A DNA stretch of 64,000 nt, taken from positions 620,001 to 684,000 of the forward strand of contig NZ_AP022608.1 of NCBI RefSeq assembly GCF_010728925.1, in the 5' to 3' direction. Position numbers and translations under genes: made by a program. Of the stretch, positions 35,814-43,903 are shown piece by piece; the first letter of the stretch is position 1; each line of letters starts with the position of its first letter. The notes under the pieces are model-generated. The model was not told the origin of the DNA, did not search any database, and worked only from the letters and a program-made list of their open reading frames with translations. Source of the stretch: Mycolicibacterium gadium. GTDB lineage: Bacteria > Actinomycetota > Actinomycetes > Mycobacteriales > Mycobacteriaceae.

Positions 35814-35960
35814 GTGAGGAAGAGCGCCTCGGGCACGTATGGGAGAGATGGTGTGGACGTGAGCGACCGTACGTTGCTCAACGGCAATTCCGAGCTGAGG
35901 CAGGCACTTTCGATGTCGATTCGAAGACTGCTATTCACAAGCGGAGGTGGTCGGTGTTGA
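35814..35960 (+). CDS. Putative leader ORF upstream of ycnI
   Basis: A 48-residue frame (VRKSASGTYGRDGVDVSDRT... to LLFTSGGGRC) starting at a GTG 9 bases after the -10 of dyad 2, so the transcript could be leaderless or nearly so. Its stop (35958-35960) overlaps the ycnI GTG by 7 bases. It ends in a single Cys and has no known domain. The arrangement mirrors the ORF upstream of lpqS. Third-position GC is modest; it may serve only in regulation, or be chance. Confidence 0.35.
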   Translation: MRKSASGTYGRDGVDVSDRTLLNGNSELRQALSMSIRRLLFTSGGGRC

Positions 35961-36664
35961 AGATTCTTGTGCGCATCGTCGGAACATTGATAGTCAGTGG
36001 CGTGGCGGCACTGCTGGCAAGCCCTTCAGCGGCCGCTCATGTCGACGCCATCCTCGAGGGTGGGGGACCAGGGGAGACGGGTCTAATCACACTGCGCGTT
36101 CCCGGCGAATCAGCTAACCCAGCCACCACCAAGGTAGAAGTGCGCATCCCCGACGACATTCAGATCCGCACCGTGCTGGCTCAGCCGGTTCCGGGCTGGA
36201 AACTGGATATCAAGAAGAAGAAAACGGATCCACCGATCTACCGAGACGACGGTACGCCGGTCGACGAGGTGGTCAGTTCGGTGACCTGGACTGCGACAGG
36301 CCAGGGAATTCTGCCGGGCCAGTTCGACGACTTTGTCCTCGAGGCCGGGCCGCTGCCGGATATCGAGACTCTGGCCTTGCCCACGTATCAGACCTTCGCC
36401 GATGGGACCACCGACGCCTGGACGGAACCGGTGCCCGAAGGCAGCGACCCGGAGTACCCGGTGCCGTCAGTGAATCTCGGTGCGACTTCGGACGGTGCGT
36501 CCGGCGGCACCGGTATTACTTCGGTCATTGCCTGGACCGCTCTGGGCTTCGCGGTGATCGCCGTCGCGTTAGGGATCTTCTCGATAGACCGGGCCCGACG
36601 ATCCGCCCATCCTGTGCTACCTGGTGCGGAGGCGACTCCCCAGCGCGCCACGGACACAGAGTAG
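35954..36664 (+). CDS. YcnI-family (DUF1775) copper-binding protein
   Basis: A 236-residue exported, membrane-anchored protein. The signal peptide ends at ...SPSAAAHVDAI, leaving His as the mature N-terminus; in studied YcnI proteins this His, with a conserved Trp, binds Cu(II). The DUF1775 domain follows (GLITLRVPGESANPATTKVEVRIP; QPVPGWKLDI; VVSSVTWTATGQGILPGQFDDF). A C-terminal helix (VIAWTALGFAVIAVALGIF) anchors it. The GTG at 35954 has GGAGG 6 bases upstream. It is the first recognisable gene of the copper-type operon behind dyad 2. Confidence 0.88.
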   Translation: MLKILVRIVGTLIVSGVAALLASPSAAAHVDAILEGGGPGETGLITLRVPGESANPATTKVEVRIPDDIQIRTVLAQPVPGWKLDIKKKKTDPPIYRDDGTPVDEVVSSVTWTATGQGILPGQFDDFVLEAGPLPDIETLALPTYQTFADGTTDAWTEPVPEGSDPEYPVPSVNLGATSDGASGGTGITSVIAWTALGFAVIAVALGIFSIDRARRSAHPVLPGAEATPQRATDTE

Positions 36665-36702
36665 CCACGGCCCGAACGACCGGACTTCCGAAGAAATTGA
36701 TC

Positions 36703-37128
36703 ATGAGTAGAAGCTGCGTTTGGCTAAGGGCGAGCGCAATTGGAGCGGCTGCCGCCGTCTTGGCGGCGTGTGGTTCGGAGCCCTCGCCTTCCAACTCCTC
36801 TGCTGCGCAGTCGCCTTCTGCGCAAACCTCTGCGGCGACACCTTCGACGAGCGCTGAAGCCGGGATGGTCATCGATGTCACCGTCGACAAGGGCGTGGCG
36901 ACACCCACAAACGCGACGGTTCAGGCCGTCGCGGGCGAGCCAATCGTGCTTCAGGTGACCAGCGACGCCGAGGACAGCCTGCACGTGCACTCGGTGCCCG
37001 AACACGTCTTTGACGTGGCCGCCGCCCCCGACCAGCGCTTCGAGTTCACCGTCGACATTCCGGGCCGCGTCGCTGTGGAGCTGCACGACTTGCACGTCAC
37101 AGTCGTCACCATCGAAGTCCGGCCTTGA
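36703..37128 (+). CDS. Cupredoxin-like lipoprotein
   Basis: A 141-residue lipoprotein with lipobox VLAAC near residue 22, a Ser/Pro/Ala linker, and a small beta domain (VIDVTVDKGVATPTNATVQA ... EPIVLQVTSDAEDSLHVHSV ... PGRVAVELHDLHVTVVTIEV). The His-containing loops HVHSVPEH and ELHDLH could bind copper, as in cupredoxins, though a canonical Cys-His-Met site is not seen. It lies 38 bases after ycnI, and its stop overlaps the next gene's TTG start. Confidence 0.78.
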   Translation: MSRSCVWLRASAIGAAAAVLAACGSEPSPSNSSAAQSPSAQTSAATPSTSAEAGMVIDVTVDKGVATPTNATVQAVAGEPIVLQVTSDAEDSLHVHSVPEHVFDVAAAPDQRFEFTVDIPGRVAVELHDLHVTVVTIEVRP

Positions 37129-38495
37129 CGCCCGAAGCCGCGGTGACGGTCCTCGCGCACGGCGTAGGCGGATCGACCGATCTCCCAGTGCCGTTGTCGT
37201 ACGCGCTGATTGGGGCCGCTTGGGCCTTGGCTGCGACATTCGCCGTTGTCGCTGTGGCCTGGAAGACGCCGCGATTCGACCCAGACAAGCCAGGACGCGA
37301 ATTACCCGCGTGGGTGACTGCTGCCGTCGACTCCCCGGTCGTACGATGGATCGTCGCGGGTGCCGCCGCGATCTTCTCCATCTGGGTGGCCGTCGCCGCA
37401 ATCTGGGGACCCCAAGACAGTGACAACGCGCTACCGGGTGTGTTCTATGTGCTGCTGTGGGTCGGACTCGTCGTCATTTCAGTTGTCGTGGGCCCAATTT
37501 GGCGAGTGATCTCGCCGGTGCGCACTGTATGGCGACTGGTGCAGGTCGGACGGCGCGACGCCGCGGCCTCTCAGGGCCGTGTGCAGTACCGGCCGGGCTG
37601 GGGATACTGGCCGGCGGTGTTGGGGCTGTTTGCCTTTGTGTGGCTGGAACTGGCAAGTTCCGATCCCGGCTCGCTCACGGCGATCAAGATCTGGACTCTG
37701 ATCTACCTCGTCGCGATGCTGGCCGGCGCAGCACTATTCGGAACGACGTGGTTCGCTCGAGCCGACCCCTTCGAGGTGTACAGCGTGACAGTCTCGCGGC
37801 TGGCGCCGTTTAGAAGAAATCGCGTCACAGGGCGAATTGTCGTCGGAAATCCGCTCGATCATCTGCCCAGCATGCCGGTGCGTCCAGGCACCGTAGCGGT
37901 GATCGCGGTGCTGCTCGGATCCACCGCGTTCGACAGCTTCTCCCAGTCCGCTACCTTCGGTAACTTCGTCAATCGCAACGCCGCCGCCATTCCTCTGGTC
38001 GACGATTCCGCGGGCGGCACGGTGCTTCGAACCCTCACGCTCTTGCTCTTCGTGCTTGCAGTCGGCGTGACATTCTCCGTTGCGGCTCGCGCGGCCGCCG
38101 GTGTAAGTCGTGAACGACGTCGCGAGTTACCCGCGCTACTCGCTCACAGCCTCATTCCCATTGTCGTGGGATACATTTTCGCCCATTACCTCTCCTACCT
38201 CGTCGAGCGAGGCCAGGAGACCATTGTGCGGCTCGCCGACCCGCTCGGCAGGGGCTGGCACCTACTCGGCCTGGACTCCGGTGACGTGCAGTACTTCCTA
38301 TCTCTGAACCCGACATTGTTGTGGACCATCAAGGTCGCCGCCGTGGTCATCGGACACATATTGGCTGTGATCGCCGCGCACGACAAGGCACTGCGGGTGC
38401 TGCCAGTGGGCCATCAATTGACCGGCCAGCTCGCGATGATGCTGACAATGGTCGGTTATACCTTCGCCGGCCTGTACCTACTGTTCGGCGCTTGA
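37125..38495 (+). CDS. Multi-pass membrane protein of the YcnI operon
   Basis: A 456-residue protein with about ten to twelve hydrophobic helices, including PLSYALIGAAWALAATFAVV, GVFYVLLWVGLVVISVVVG, IWTLIYLVAMLAGAALFG and MMLTMVGYTFAGLYLLFG. I do not recognise a named family with confidence; its place after YcnI and a cupredoxin-like lipoprotein is where CopD-type importers are often found. The TTG at 37125 overlaps the previous stop as TTGA; a GTG a few codons downstream is an alternative start. Role in copper transport is inference from position. Confidence 0.75.
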   Translation: MTPEAAVTVLAHGVGGSTDLPVPLSYALIGAAWALAATFAVVAVAWKTPRFDPDKPGRELPAWVTAAVDSPVVRWIVAGAAAIFSIWVAVAAIWGPQDSDNALPGVFYVLLWVGLVVISVVVGPIWRVISPVRTVWRLVQVGRRDAAASQGRVQYRPGWGYWPAVLGLFAFVWLELASSDPGSLTAIKIWTLIYLVAMLAGAALFGTTWFARADPFEVYSVTVSRLAPFRRNRVTGRIVVGNPLDHLPSMPVRPGTVAVIAVLLGSTAFDSFSQSATFGNFVNRNAAAIPLVDDSAGGTVLRTLTLLLFVLAVGVTFSVAARAAAGVSRERRRELPALLAHSLIPIVVGYIFAHYLSYLVERGQETIVRLADPLGRGWHLLGLDSGDVQYFLSLNPTLLWTIKVAAVVIGHILAVIAAHDKALRVLPVGHQLTGQLAMMLTMVGYTFAGLYLLFGA

Positions 38496-38597
38496 CCTCG
38501 ACCCCGAGATCTCGAGACACGGCATCACGGCCTTGTTCTCAAGAATGCACCTCGTCTTAACGGATGCCATCGCGGGGACATCGGCTTTGCGTAGAAC

Positions 38598-38882
38598 TCA
38601 GACTGGGTCGGTGTCGGGTTGCACTGCACCCGGGTGGGTTTCGTACATTCGGACCGCGACAGCGAGGCCAGAGGGACCGACCCGGTTGATCTCGCCTTCC
38701 AGGCGACTCGAATTCAGCGCGGCGAACTCTGCGCGCCGACCACTCTCGAGGGCGGCGATCGCGTCGGCTTCGAACGTCATTAGTCGGTCTGCCCGGGTTC
38801 GGGTAGGCGGGTTGTCCCTGCGTCGCTGGCGAACCCTGGGCAGATGGCTGGGGCCATGACTGCCGCGAGCCTTGTTGTTCAT
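38598..38882 (-). CDS. Small hypothetical protein
   Basis: A 94-residue frame with strongly GC-rich third positions: a basic N-terminal third (RVRQRRRDNPPTRTRADRL), then FEADAIAALESGRRAEFAAL and a short C-terminal part. No domain recognised. The ATG at 38882 lies 9 bases after the stop of the exported protein upstream, suggesting an operon. An ATG at 38780 would give a 60-residue form. Confidence 0.5.
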   Translation of the reverse strand: MNNKARGSHGPSHLPRVRQRRRDNPPTRTRADRLMTFEADAIAALESGRRAEFAALNSSRLEGEINRVGPSGLAVAVRMYETHPGAVQPDTDPV

Positions 38883-38891
38883 CGGCGGGAG

Positions 38892-39227
38892 CTAGGGGCC
38901 GGGCTGCCATCCCAGGTCGGGGACACACAATAGGCCCAACCCGTCGGGGGACTGCGCGGCACCGTAACTCTCGTCAACGCACGGCGAGCCGACAGCACGG
39001 ACACCAACTAAAGGCACGGATTGAACCCATTGGCCGGCGCCATCGGAGGCGACGCAGGCAAGGGGCTCCCCATTAGGGCCGCGCCCGAAGATATATCGGT
39101 CTGCGCTATAGCAAGGCGCGTCGAGCACCGCGTTATCGTCGATACCCGGCACATCGTCACCGGAGGCAACCGGAGCTGCGCCCAAGATGAGCGCTAATGC
39201 GGCCGTACTGAGAAGAAATCCACGCAT
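38892..39227 (-). CDS. Small secreted Cys-containing protein
   Basis: A 111-residue protein with a signal peptide (MRGFLLSTAALALILGAAPVASG) and a mature domain with four Cys (DAPCYSAD, PLACVASDG, GSPCVDES, GLLCVPDLG) that could form two disulfides. It belongs to a type of short exported mycobacterial protein of unknown role. ATG at 39227; the longer open frame upstream to 39440 is not signal-like. The 220 bases upstream, to the DinB gene, show no other gene. Confidence 0.75.
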   Translation of the reverse strand: MRGFLLSTAALALILGAAPVASGDDVPGIDDNAVLDAPCYSADRYIFGRGPNGEPLACVASDGAGQWVQSVPLVGVRAVGSPCVDESYGAAQSPDGLGLLCVPDLGWQPGP

Positions 39228-39448
39228 ATCACGCTCCGCCCCTGAAACTAACTTCGCCTTGCAAACAGAACAGCCCCACACCAGAGCGTAATTGCCCCCG
39301 GGCAAAAGGACCCCTGGATTTGCAGAGTTGGATCTGCCTCGCCGCTGGGAGCTTGGCTGCGTTGTGAAGGTGGCGTTCGGGGGATGGGCTCGTAGCGGCG
39401 TCGAACGGCATAGGCTTGAACTGCGAACTTCGCGGATCAAGGTGAGCT

Positions 39449-40012
39449 ATGTCGGAACCAATGACCGATCGAGCAGCACTCGCGGCAGACCTGGAACGAG
39501 CGCGCGCCGATTTTCAGCACCTCTTGTCCAGCGCGGACGTCCTCGACTGGAAGAAGCGAACGTCGGGCACTCGTTGGAACAACGAGCAACTGCTCTTCCA
39601 CATGGTGTTCGGATACATGGTCGTGCGACGGCTACTGTTTCTCGTGCGTGTGTTCGGGCGACTACCGGACGGCGCCAGCCGCAGCTTCGCCCGGCTTCTC
39701 GACGCGGCGACACGGCCGTTCCATGCGATCAACTACTACGGATCCTGCGCTGCGGCACTGGTTTTCAATCGCCGACGCATGGGCAAGAAGATGGACCGCG
39801 TCATCGACAAGCTAGAGGGATCCCTCGCCCGGGAGAGCGTCGACGCCTTCCGCCGTGGGATGCATTACCCGCGCCGGTGGGATCCGTACTTTCGCGATTA
39901 CATGACGCTCGCGGACGTCTACGACTATCCGGGCCGGCACTACGACCACCACCGTCAACAGTTGACCCTGAGCGCTATCGGCGAGCCGCGACAGGCCCCT
40001 CCCGAAGGTTGA
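39449..40012 (+). CDS. DinB-superfamily protein
   Basis: A 187-residue four-helix-bundle protein of DinB/mycothiol-transferase type. The helix LAADLERARADFQHLLSSAD is followed by the conserved WNNEQLLFHMVFGYMVV with the first metal-ligand His, and RHYDHHRQQL near the C-terminus gives the last His pair. Such proteins bind divalent metal and often conjugate low-molecular-weight thiols. ATG at 39449 (alternative at 39461). It lies convergent with the His-rich membrane protein. Confidence 0.75.
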   Translation: MSEPMTDRAALAADLERARADFQHLLSSADVLDWKKRTSGTRWNNEQLLFHMVFGYMVVRRLLFLVRVFGRLPDGASRSFARLLDAATRPFHAINYYGSCAAALVFNRRRMGKKMDRVIDKLEGSLARESVDAFRRGMHYPRRWDPYFRDYMTLADVYDYPGRHYDHHRQQLTLSAIGEPRQAPPEG

Positions 40013-40050
40013 CCCAGCCAACAGTATTCGAGCTGAATCAGATGTCACTC

Positions 40051-40779
40051 TTAATGCTCATGATCACCGTGACCGTCGTCCAAAGGCTGTGCCGGGGGCA
40101 GCGGAGCTTCGACAGGTGCCGGTACAGCGGGCGTGCCGACCGATTCGATGATCGGCGGTGACGTGGTCGGCACTGGATGATCATGATGGCCATCTGCATG
40201 TCCGACCGTCGGCCCATGATGATCTGGTTCTGCAGCGGTCGGCCCGTGGTGGCCGTGTCGCACACCCGAGGCCACTCCCACGGTGGAGGCCAAAGCGACG
40301 ACAGCACACACGCCGAGAAAGACCATCGCGTTTGCAAACGCCGGTATCGGCTCCCCTTCGTGGCCGCGGTACCAGACCCAGGCAGCTCCCATGACGACGT
40401 AGATCTGAAGCAGCAGAGCACAGAGGTCGGCGGCTTGTATCAACTCAGGTTCGCCGGCATGTGGGCCGAAGGGCGCACCTGCCGTCCGTGAAAGGGCCCA
40501 GAGCGCGACGGCTCCGATATTGAGCAGGATCCCAGCGGCGAGCACGGGCGTTGTGGCCCGAACGAGCATCGCTGCTGCCCAAATCAGTTGAGACAGTGCA
40601 AGTGAGACGAAGAACAGTCCTGACGGCATCCACTCTTGCCAATGAGTCGGTGCGACGGCGAAGTGGACGACCGCTGCGCCGAGTGAAGCCATTGCTGCCA
40701 GACGTGCGGCCAACCTGCTGTCGGTCTTCGTCGCTGCTCTACGTGCCACTCGACTGATGATGACAGCGCCGAACTCCAC
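40051..40779 (-). CDS. Membrane protein with histidine-rich tail
   Basis: A 242-residue protein with five or six hydrophobic helices (residues ~25-165, including MASLGAAVVHFAVA, GLFFVSLALSQLIWAAAML, LCALLLQIYVVMGAAWVW, FANAMVFLGVCAVVALAST). The ~70-residue tail is rich in His (GVRHGHHGP, EPDHHGP, GHADGHHDHP, DDGHGDHEH), a likely copper/zinc/nickel binding segment. No named family recognised. It is divergent from the DUF305 gene across 300 bases. Confidence 0.75.
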   Translation of the reverse strand: MEFGAVIISRVARRAATKTDSRLAARLAAMASLGAAVVHFAVAPTHWQEWMPSGLFFVSLALSQLIWAAAMLVRATTPVLAAGILLNIGAVALWALSRTAGAPFGPHAGEPELIQAADLCALLLQIYVVMGAAWVWYRGHEGEPIPAFANAMVFLGVCAVVALASTVGVASGVRHGHHGPTAAEPDHHGPTVGHADGHHDHPVPTTSPPIIESVGTPAVPAPVEAPLPPAQPLDDGHGDHEH

Positions 40780-41080
40780 AATGGCTATGCGACATCACAT
40801 CTCAACCTGACCGAGACTGACGCGTAACTGTTGTCCGCGGTCGGGCTGAGGCCGAGTCGCCGTGCTCGCCGAGCAGCCCAAACGGCTGCTGTGTGAGGGC
40901 ATTTCGCGCGGCGGCGTCGGCGAGCCGAGTACGGTTGTCGTTCTTTATCGAATCTTCACAGAACGACTAGTGGGGCCATACCGGCGGCGCGGATGCTCGA
41001 ACACACATCGGGATGGGCCATGCGTCAATCAGGGCGCTGCAGCCGCGTCGACCGTGAAAACCAGAAGGGACTTGTCTGTG
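40780..41080. promoter_or_regulatory. Divergent promoter region with response-regulator-like motif
   Basis: The 301 bases between the His-rich protein and the DUF305 gene carry no gene I can support. At 40949-40964 lies CGAATCTTCACAGAAC, closely matching CGAATCTTCGTAGAAG at 43699-43714 in the promoter of the nearby response regulator. Both contain the core CTTC-N3-GAA. Confidence 0.4.
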
Positions 41081-41743
41081 ATGAAGAGGAAGACGCTGGC
41101 CGTCGGTGCGGCCGCCCTGGCCGCACTGGTCACCGTCGGTGCGTGTGGCAGTACCAGCACTACGCAGGAAGCTGATTCGTCGTCGGTGTCGGCACCGTCG
41201 GCCTCGGCCACCGAAGCCCACAATCAGGCTGATGTGATGTTCACCAAGCACATGATCCCTCATCATCAGCAGGCAATCGAGATGAGCGACATAGTGTTGG
41301 CCAAGCAAGGAATCGACCCGCGAGTTCTAGATCTCGCCAAGCAGATCAAGGCTGCTCAGGGTCCCGAGATCGAAACGATGCAGGCCTGGCTCACCCAGTG
41401 GGGCGTGCCCGCGATGCCGATGATGCCCGGGATGGATATGCCGGGTCACAGTGGGATGCCGGGTCACGGTGGGATGCCGGGCATGCCAGGGATGGACGGC
41501 ATGCCAGGGATGGCCGGCATGATGTCCGAGGAGGACATGGCCGCACTGCAGAACGCCCAGGGGGTGACAGCCGCCAAATTGTTCCTGACCCAGATGGTCG
41601 AGCATCACGAGGGTGCAATTGTCATGGCGCAGAACGAGATCAAGGATGGTCAGTACCCCGACACGATTGCCTTGGCGCGCTCGATCGTCACCAGCCAGCA
41701 ACAGGAGATCGACACGATGAACACGATCCTGGCCTCGTTGTAG
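41081..41743 (+). CDS. DUF305 lipoprotein with Met/His-rich loop
   Basis: A 220-residue lipoprotein (lipobox VTVGAC near residue 21) with the DUF305 four-helix fold: FTKHMIPHHQQAIEMSD and LTQMVEHHEGAIVMAQNEI hold the paired His and Met residues typical of the family. Between the helices lies an unusual insertion of repeated GMPGM/GHGGMPG units with about 15 Met and 2 His, similar to copper-binding methionine motifs. Probably an outside-facing copper(I) binder. ATG at 41081 (a GTG one codon earlier is possible). It converges with the sensor kinase gene. Confidence 0.85.
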   Translation: MKRKTLAVGAAALAALVTVGACGSTSTTQEADSSSVSAPSASATEAHNQADVMFTKHMIPHHQQAIEMSDIVLAKQGIDPRVLDLAKQIKAAQGPEIETMQAWLTQWGVPAMPMMPGMDMPGHSGMPGHGGMPGMPGMDGMPGMAGMMSEEDMAALQNAQGVTAAKLFLTQMVEHHEGAIVMAQNEIKDGQYPDTIALARSIVTSQQQEIDTMNTILASL

Positions 41744-41776
41744 CAGCCAGGTTAGGTCGTGAAAGCCGCGAGGGTG

Positions 41777-42907
41777 TCAGCGGTTGATGGGTAATTCGAT
41801 TGTGAAAGTACTGCCCAGCCCGGCTCCGCGGCTGGCTGCCGTGATGCGGCCGCCGTGGGCCTCGGTGAGGGCTTTGGCGATGGCCAACCCGATCCCGGCG
41901 CCGCCGTGGCCCCGGTCGCGAGCGACATCGGCGCGATAGAAGCGCTCGAACACGTGCGGGAGGTGCGCGGCAGCGATGCCATCACCATTGTCACTCACCG
42001 TGATGATCAGTCCGCCGGGCTGCGCCGCCGCCTTCAGCTCGACGTGACCACGCGGGGCGGTGTGACGGAGAGCGTTGTCGAGAAGGTTTCCGACCACCTG
42101 TGCCAGGCGCAGAGGATCTGCCCACACCTTGGGCAGCGGGTTGACGGCATCGAAGGACAACTCGACGCCCTTGTCCGCATATCGATCAGCTGCCGCAGCC
42201 ACGGTGGCGGAGATCGCAGCCCGAGGATCGATCCACTGAGGGGCGACCGCACCGGGCCCTTCCTCGGCTTGAGCGAGCGCGGCCAAGTCATCGGAAAAGC
42301 CCACCAGCCGTCCCGCTTGATCGTTCAGCACTGCAACCGTCTCGGGGTTTAGCGTTTTCACTCCGTCCTCGACAGCCTCGACGTAGGCCTTGAGCACCGA
42401 GACCGGTGTCCTGATCTCATGGGCGAGGTCACCGAAGAGTTGGCGCCGGGTGGTCTCGACCGTTTCGAGCCGCTCAGACATCCGATTGAACGCGCCGGAC
42501 AGATTCGCGAAATCTTCCCCCAGGTGCAGTGGCGACACGCGGATGTCATAGCGGCCGTCAGCGACCGCAGTGGCGGCGGAAGCGACTTCGGCAATTGAGC
42601 GCTGCAGGCGGCGGCTGAAGTACCACGTCACGAGAAGGGCGGTCAATGCGGCCACCCCGATGGCGACCGCGATGGAGATGGCTGTGGCGTACCGGTAGGC
42701 CTGCTCGGCGTGGAACTGTTCATTGGATGAATGGGGGAGCCCCGCCTGTTGCAGGTGGTCCCGGAACAGCGGTGGACCGACGATGACAGCGACGATCCAT
42801 GTGGTTGCGCCGCCGGCGAGGAGCACCAAGGCCTGCGCCAGCAGTAGCCGGGCGCCGACTCCAGGACTGCGCCGTGACCCGGGCTGAATGCTCATTACTG
42901 TCCTCAC
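41777..42907 (-). CDS. Sensor histidine kinase
   Basis: A 376-residue membrane kinase with TM1 (LLLAQALVLLAGGATTWIVAVIV), a short extracellular loop with scattered His (DHLQQAGLPHSSNEQFHAEQ), TM2 (ISIAVAIGVAALTALLVTWYF), HAMP, the H box FGDLAHEIRTPVSVLKAYVE, N box VVGNLLDNALRHT, and G boxes VSDNGDGIAAAHLP and GGAGIGLAIAKAL. The GTG at 42907 overlaps the response-regulator stop by 4 bases. The metal context suggests an envelope metal signal, but nothing in the loop proves it. Confidence 0.93.
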   Translation of the reverse strand: MRTVMSIQPGSRRSPGVGARLLLAQALVLLAGGATTWIVAVIVGPPLFRDHLQQAGLPHSSNEQFHAEQAYRYATAISIAVAIGVAALTALLVTWYFSRRLQRSIAEVASAATAVADGRYDIRVSPLHLGEDFANLSGAFNRMSERLETVETTRRQLFGDLAHEIRTPVSVLKAYVEAVEDGVKTLNPETVAVLNDQAGRLVGFSDDLAALAQAEEGPGAVAPQWIDPRAAISATVAAAADRYADKGVELSFDAVNPLPKVWADPLRLAQVVGNLLDNALRHTAPRGHVELKAAAQPGGLIITVSDNGDGIAAAHLPHVFERFYRADVARDRGHGGAGIGLAIAKALTEAHGGRITAASRGAGLGSTFTIELPINR

Positions 42908-43644
42908 TGGCCACTTCCCATTCGGTAGCCGACACCGCGGACCGTGATCACGTAGCGGGGATCGGCGGGGTCATCCGCCAACTTGCGGCGCAGATGTCCG
43001 ATGTGAACGTCGACTAGATGCTCGTTGCCACCCCAGTAGTCTCCCCAGACGGCCTCGAGGAGCTGGCGGCGAGTAAAGACCACGGCCGGCCGCGACGACA
43101 ATGCGGCCAGGACGTCGAACTCGGTGCGGGTCATCAGGACTGGCTCGTCGTCGAGGAACACTCGGCGGCCCGCGACGTCGATGGATAATGGCCCGAACGC
43201 CCGCGGTGGGGGTTCGGCGACGGTTCCCGCGGCATGTGTCGGCGTTGCGACGGTGCGAGGCCGACGCAGCATGGCCCGGATCCTCGCGACCAATTCGCGG
43301 GGACTGAACGGTTTGGTGACATAGTCGTCTGCACCGACCGACAGGCCCACGACGGTGTCCAGTTCGGTATCGCGTGCGGTGAGCATCACTACATAGGCAT
43401 CGGAAAACGAGCGCAGTTGGCGGCATACCTCCAAGCCGTCGATGCCCGGCAATGCGAGGTCCAAAACGACAACGTCCGGGTCGATCTCACGAGCTTGCGT
43501 GAGGGCGTCGGCCCCGCTGTGAGCAATGCTGACATCGAAATGCTCGCGTCTGAGGTAGCTCGCCACGACTTCGGCCAGAGCCACCTCGTCGTCGACCACC
43601 AACGCTCGATAACCCGCAGGGTGGGTGGCCGCAGGCGTGTCCAT
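42904..43644 (-). CDS. OmpR-family response regulator
   Basis: A 246-residue regulator. The receiver domain has the acidic pair in VVDDEVAL, the phospho-acceptor Asp in DPDVVVLDLALPGIDG and Lys in VTKPFSPREL. The winged-helix DNA-binding domain ends LVDVHIGHLRRKLADDPADPRYVITVRGVGYRMG. It is first in the two-gene unit with the histidine kinase. A motif shared with the DUF305 promoter lies about 55-70 bases upstream of its ATG. Confidence 0.94.
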   Translation of the reverse strand: MDTPAATHPAGYRALVVDDEVALAEVVASYLRREHFDVSIAHSGADALTQAREIDPDVVVLDLALPGIDGLEVCRQLRSFSDAYVVMLTARDTELDTVVGLSVGADDYVTKPFSPRELVARIRAMLRRPRTVATPTHAAGTVAEPPPRAFGPLSIDVAGRRVFLDDEPVLMTRTEFDVLAALSSRPAVVFTRRQLLEAVWGDYWGGNEHLVDVHIGHLRRKLADDPADPRYVITVRGVGYRMGSGQ

Positions 43645-43698
43645 GCCTTCATCGTGCCGTCCTGAAGGAATTCAGGAACCCAAGACCCAGGTCTTGCG

Positions 43699-43714
43699 CG
43701 AATCTTCGTAGAAG
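43699..43714. promoter_or_regulatory. Possible response-regulator binding motif
   Basis: CGAATCTTCGTAGAAG contains the inverted repeat CTTC-GTA-GAAG and matches the element at 40949-40964 at 13 of 16 bases. Just beside it, 43673-43688 region, is another short dyad, CCTGAAGGAATTCAGG. Both lie in the promoter region of the response-regulator gene, consistent with autoregulation, but this is unproven. Confidence 0.35.
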
Positions 43715-43903
43715 TATCGTCGATTCGCCACCCGAGCGCACGAGTGTGGAACGCGAAGGAGGTGACCCGATGACGTGGCGCATGGACACCGGCACCAACT
43801 GCGGACACATCCTTGTCGATCGTCGAGGGAACGCGGTGCGACGGCCCTCATTAGCTCCTACCGTGAGTGCGACGAGGCCACGAGAGAAAGCGAGGTCGCG
43901 ATC

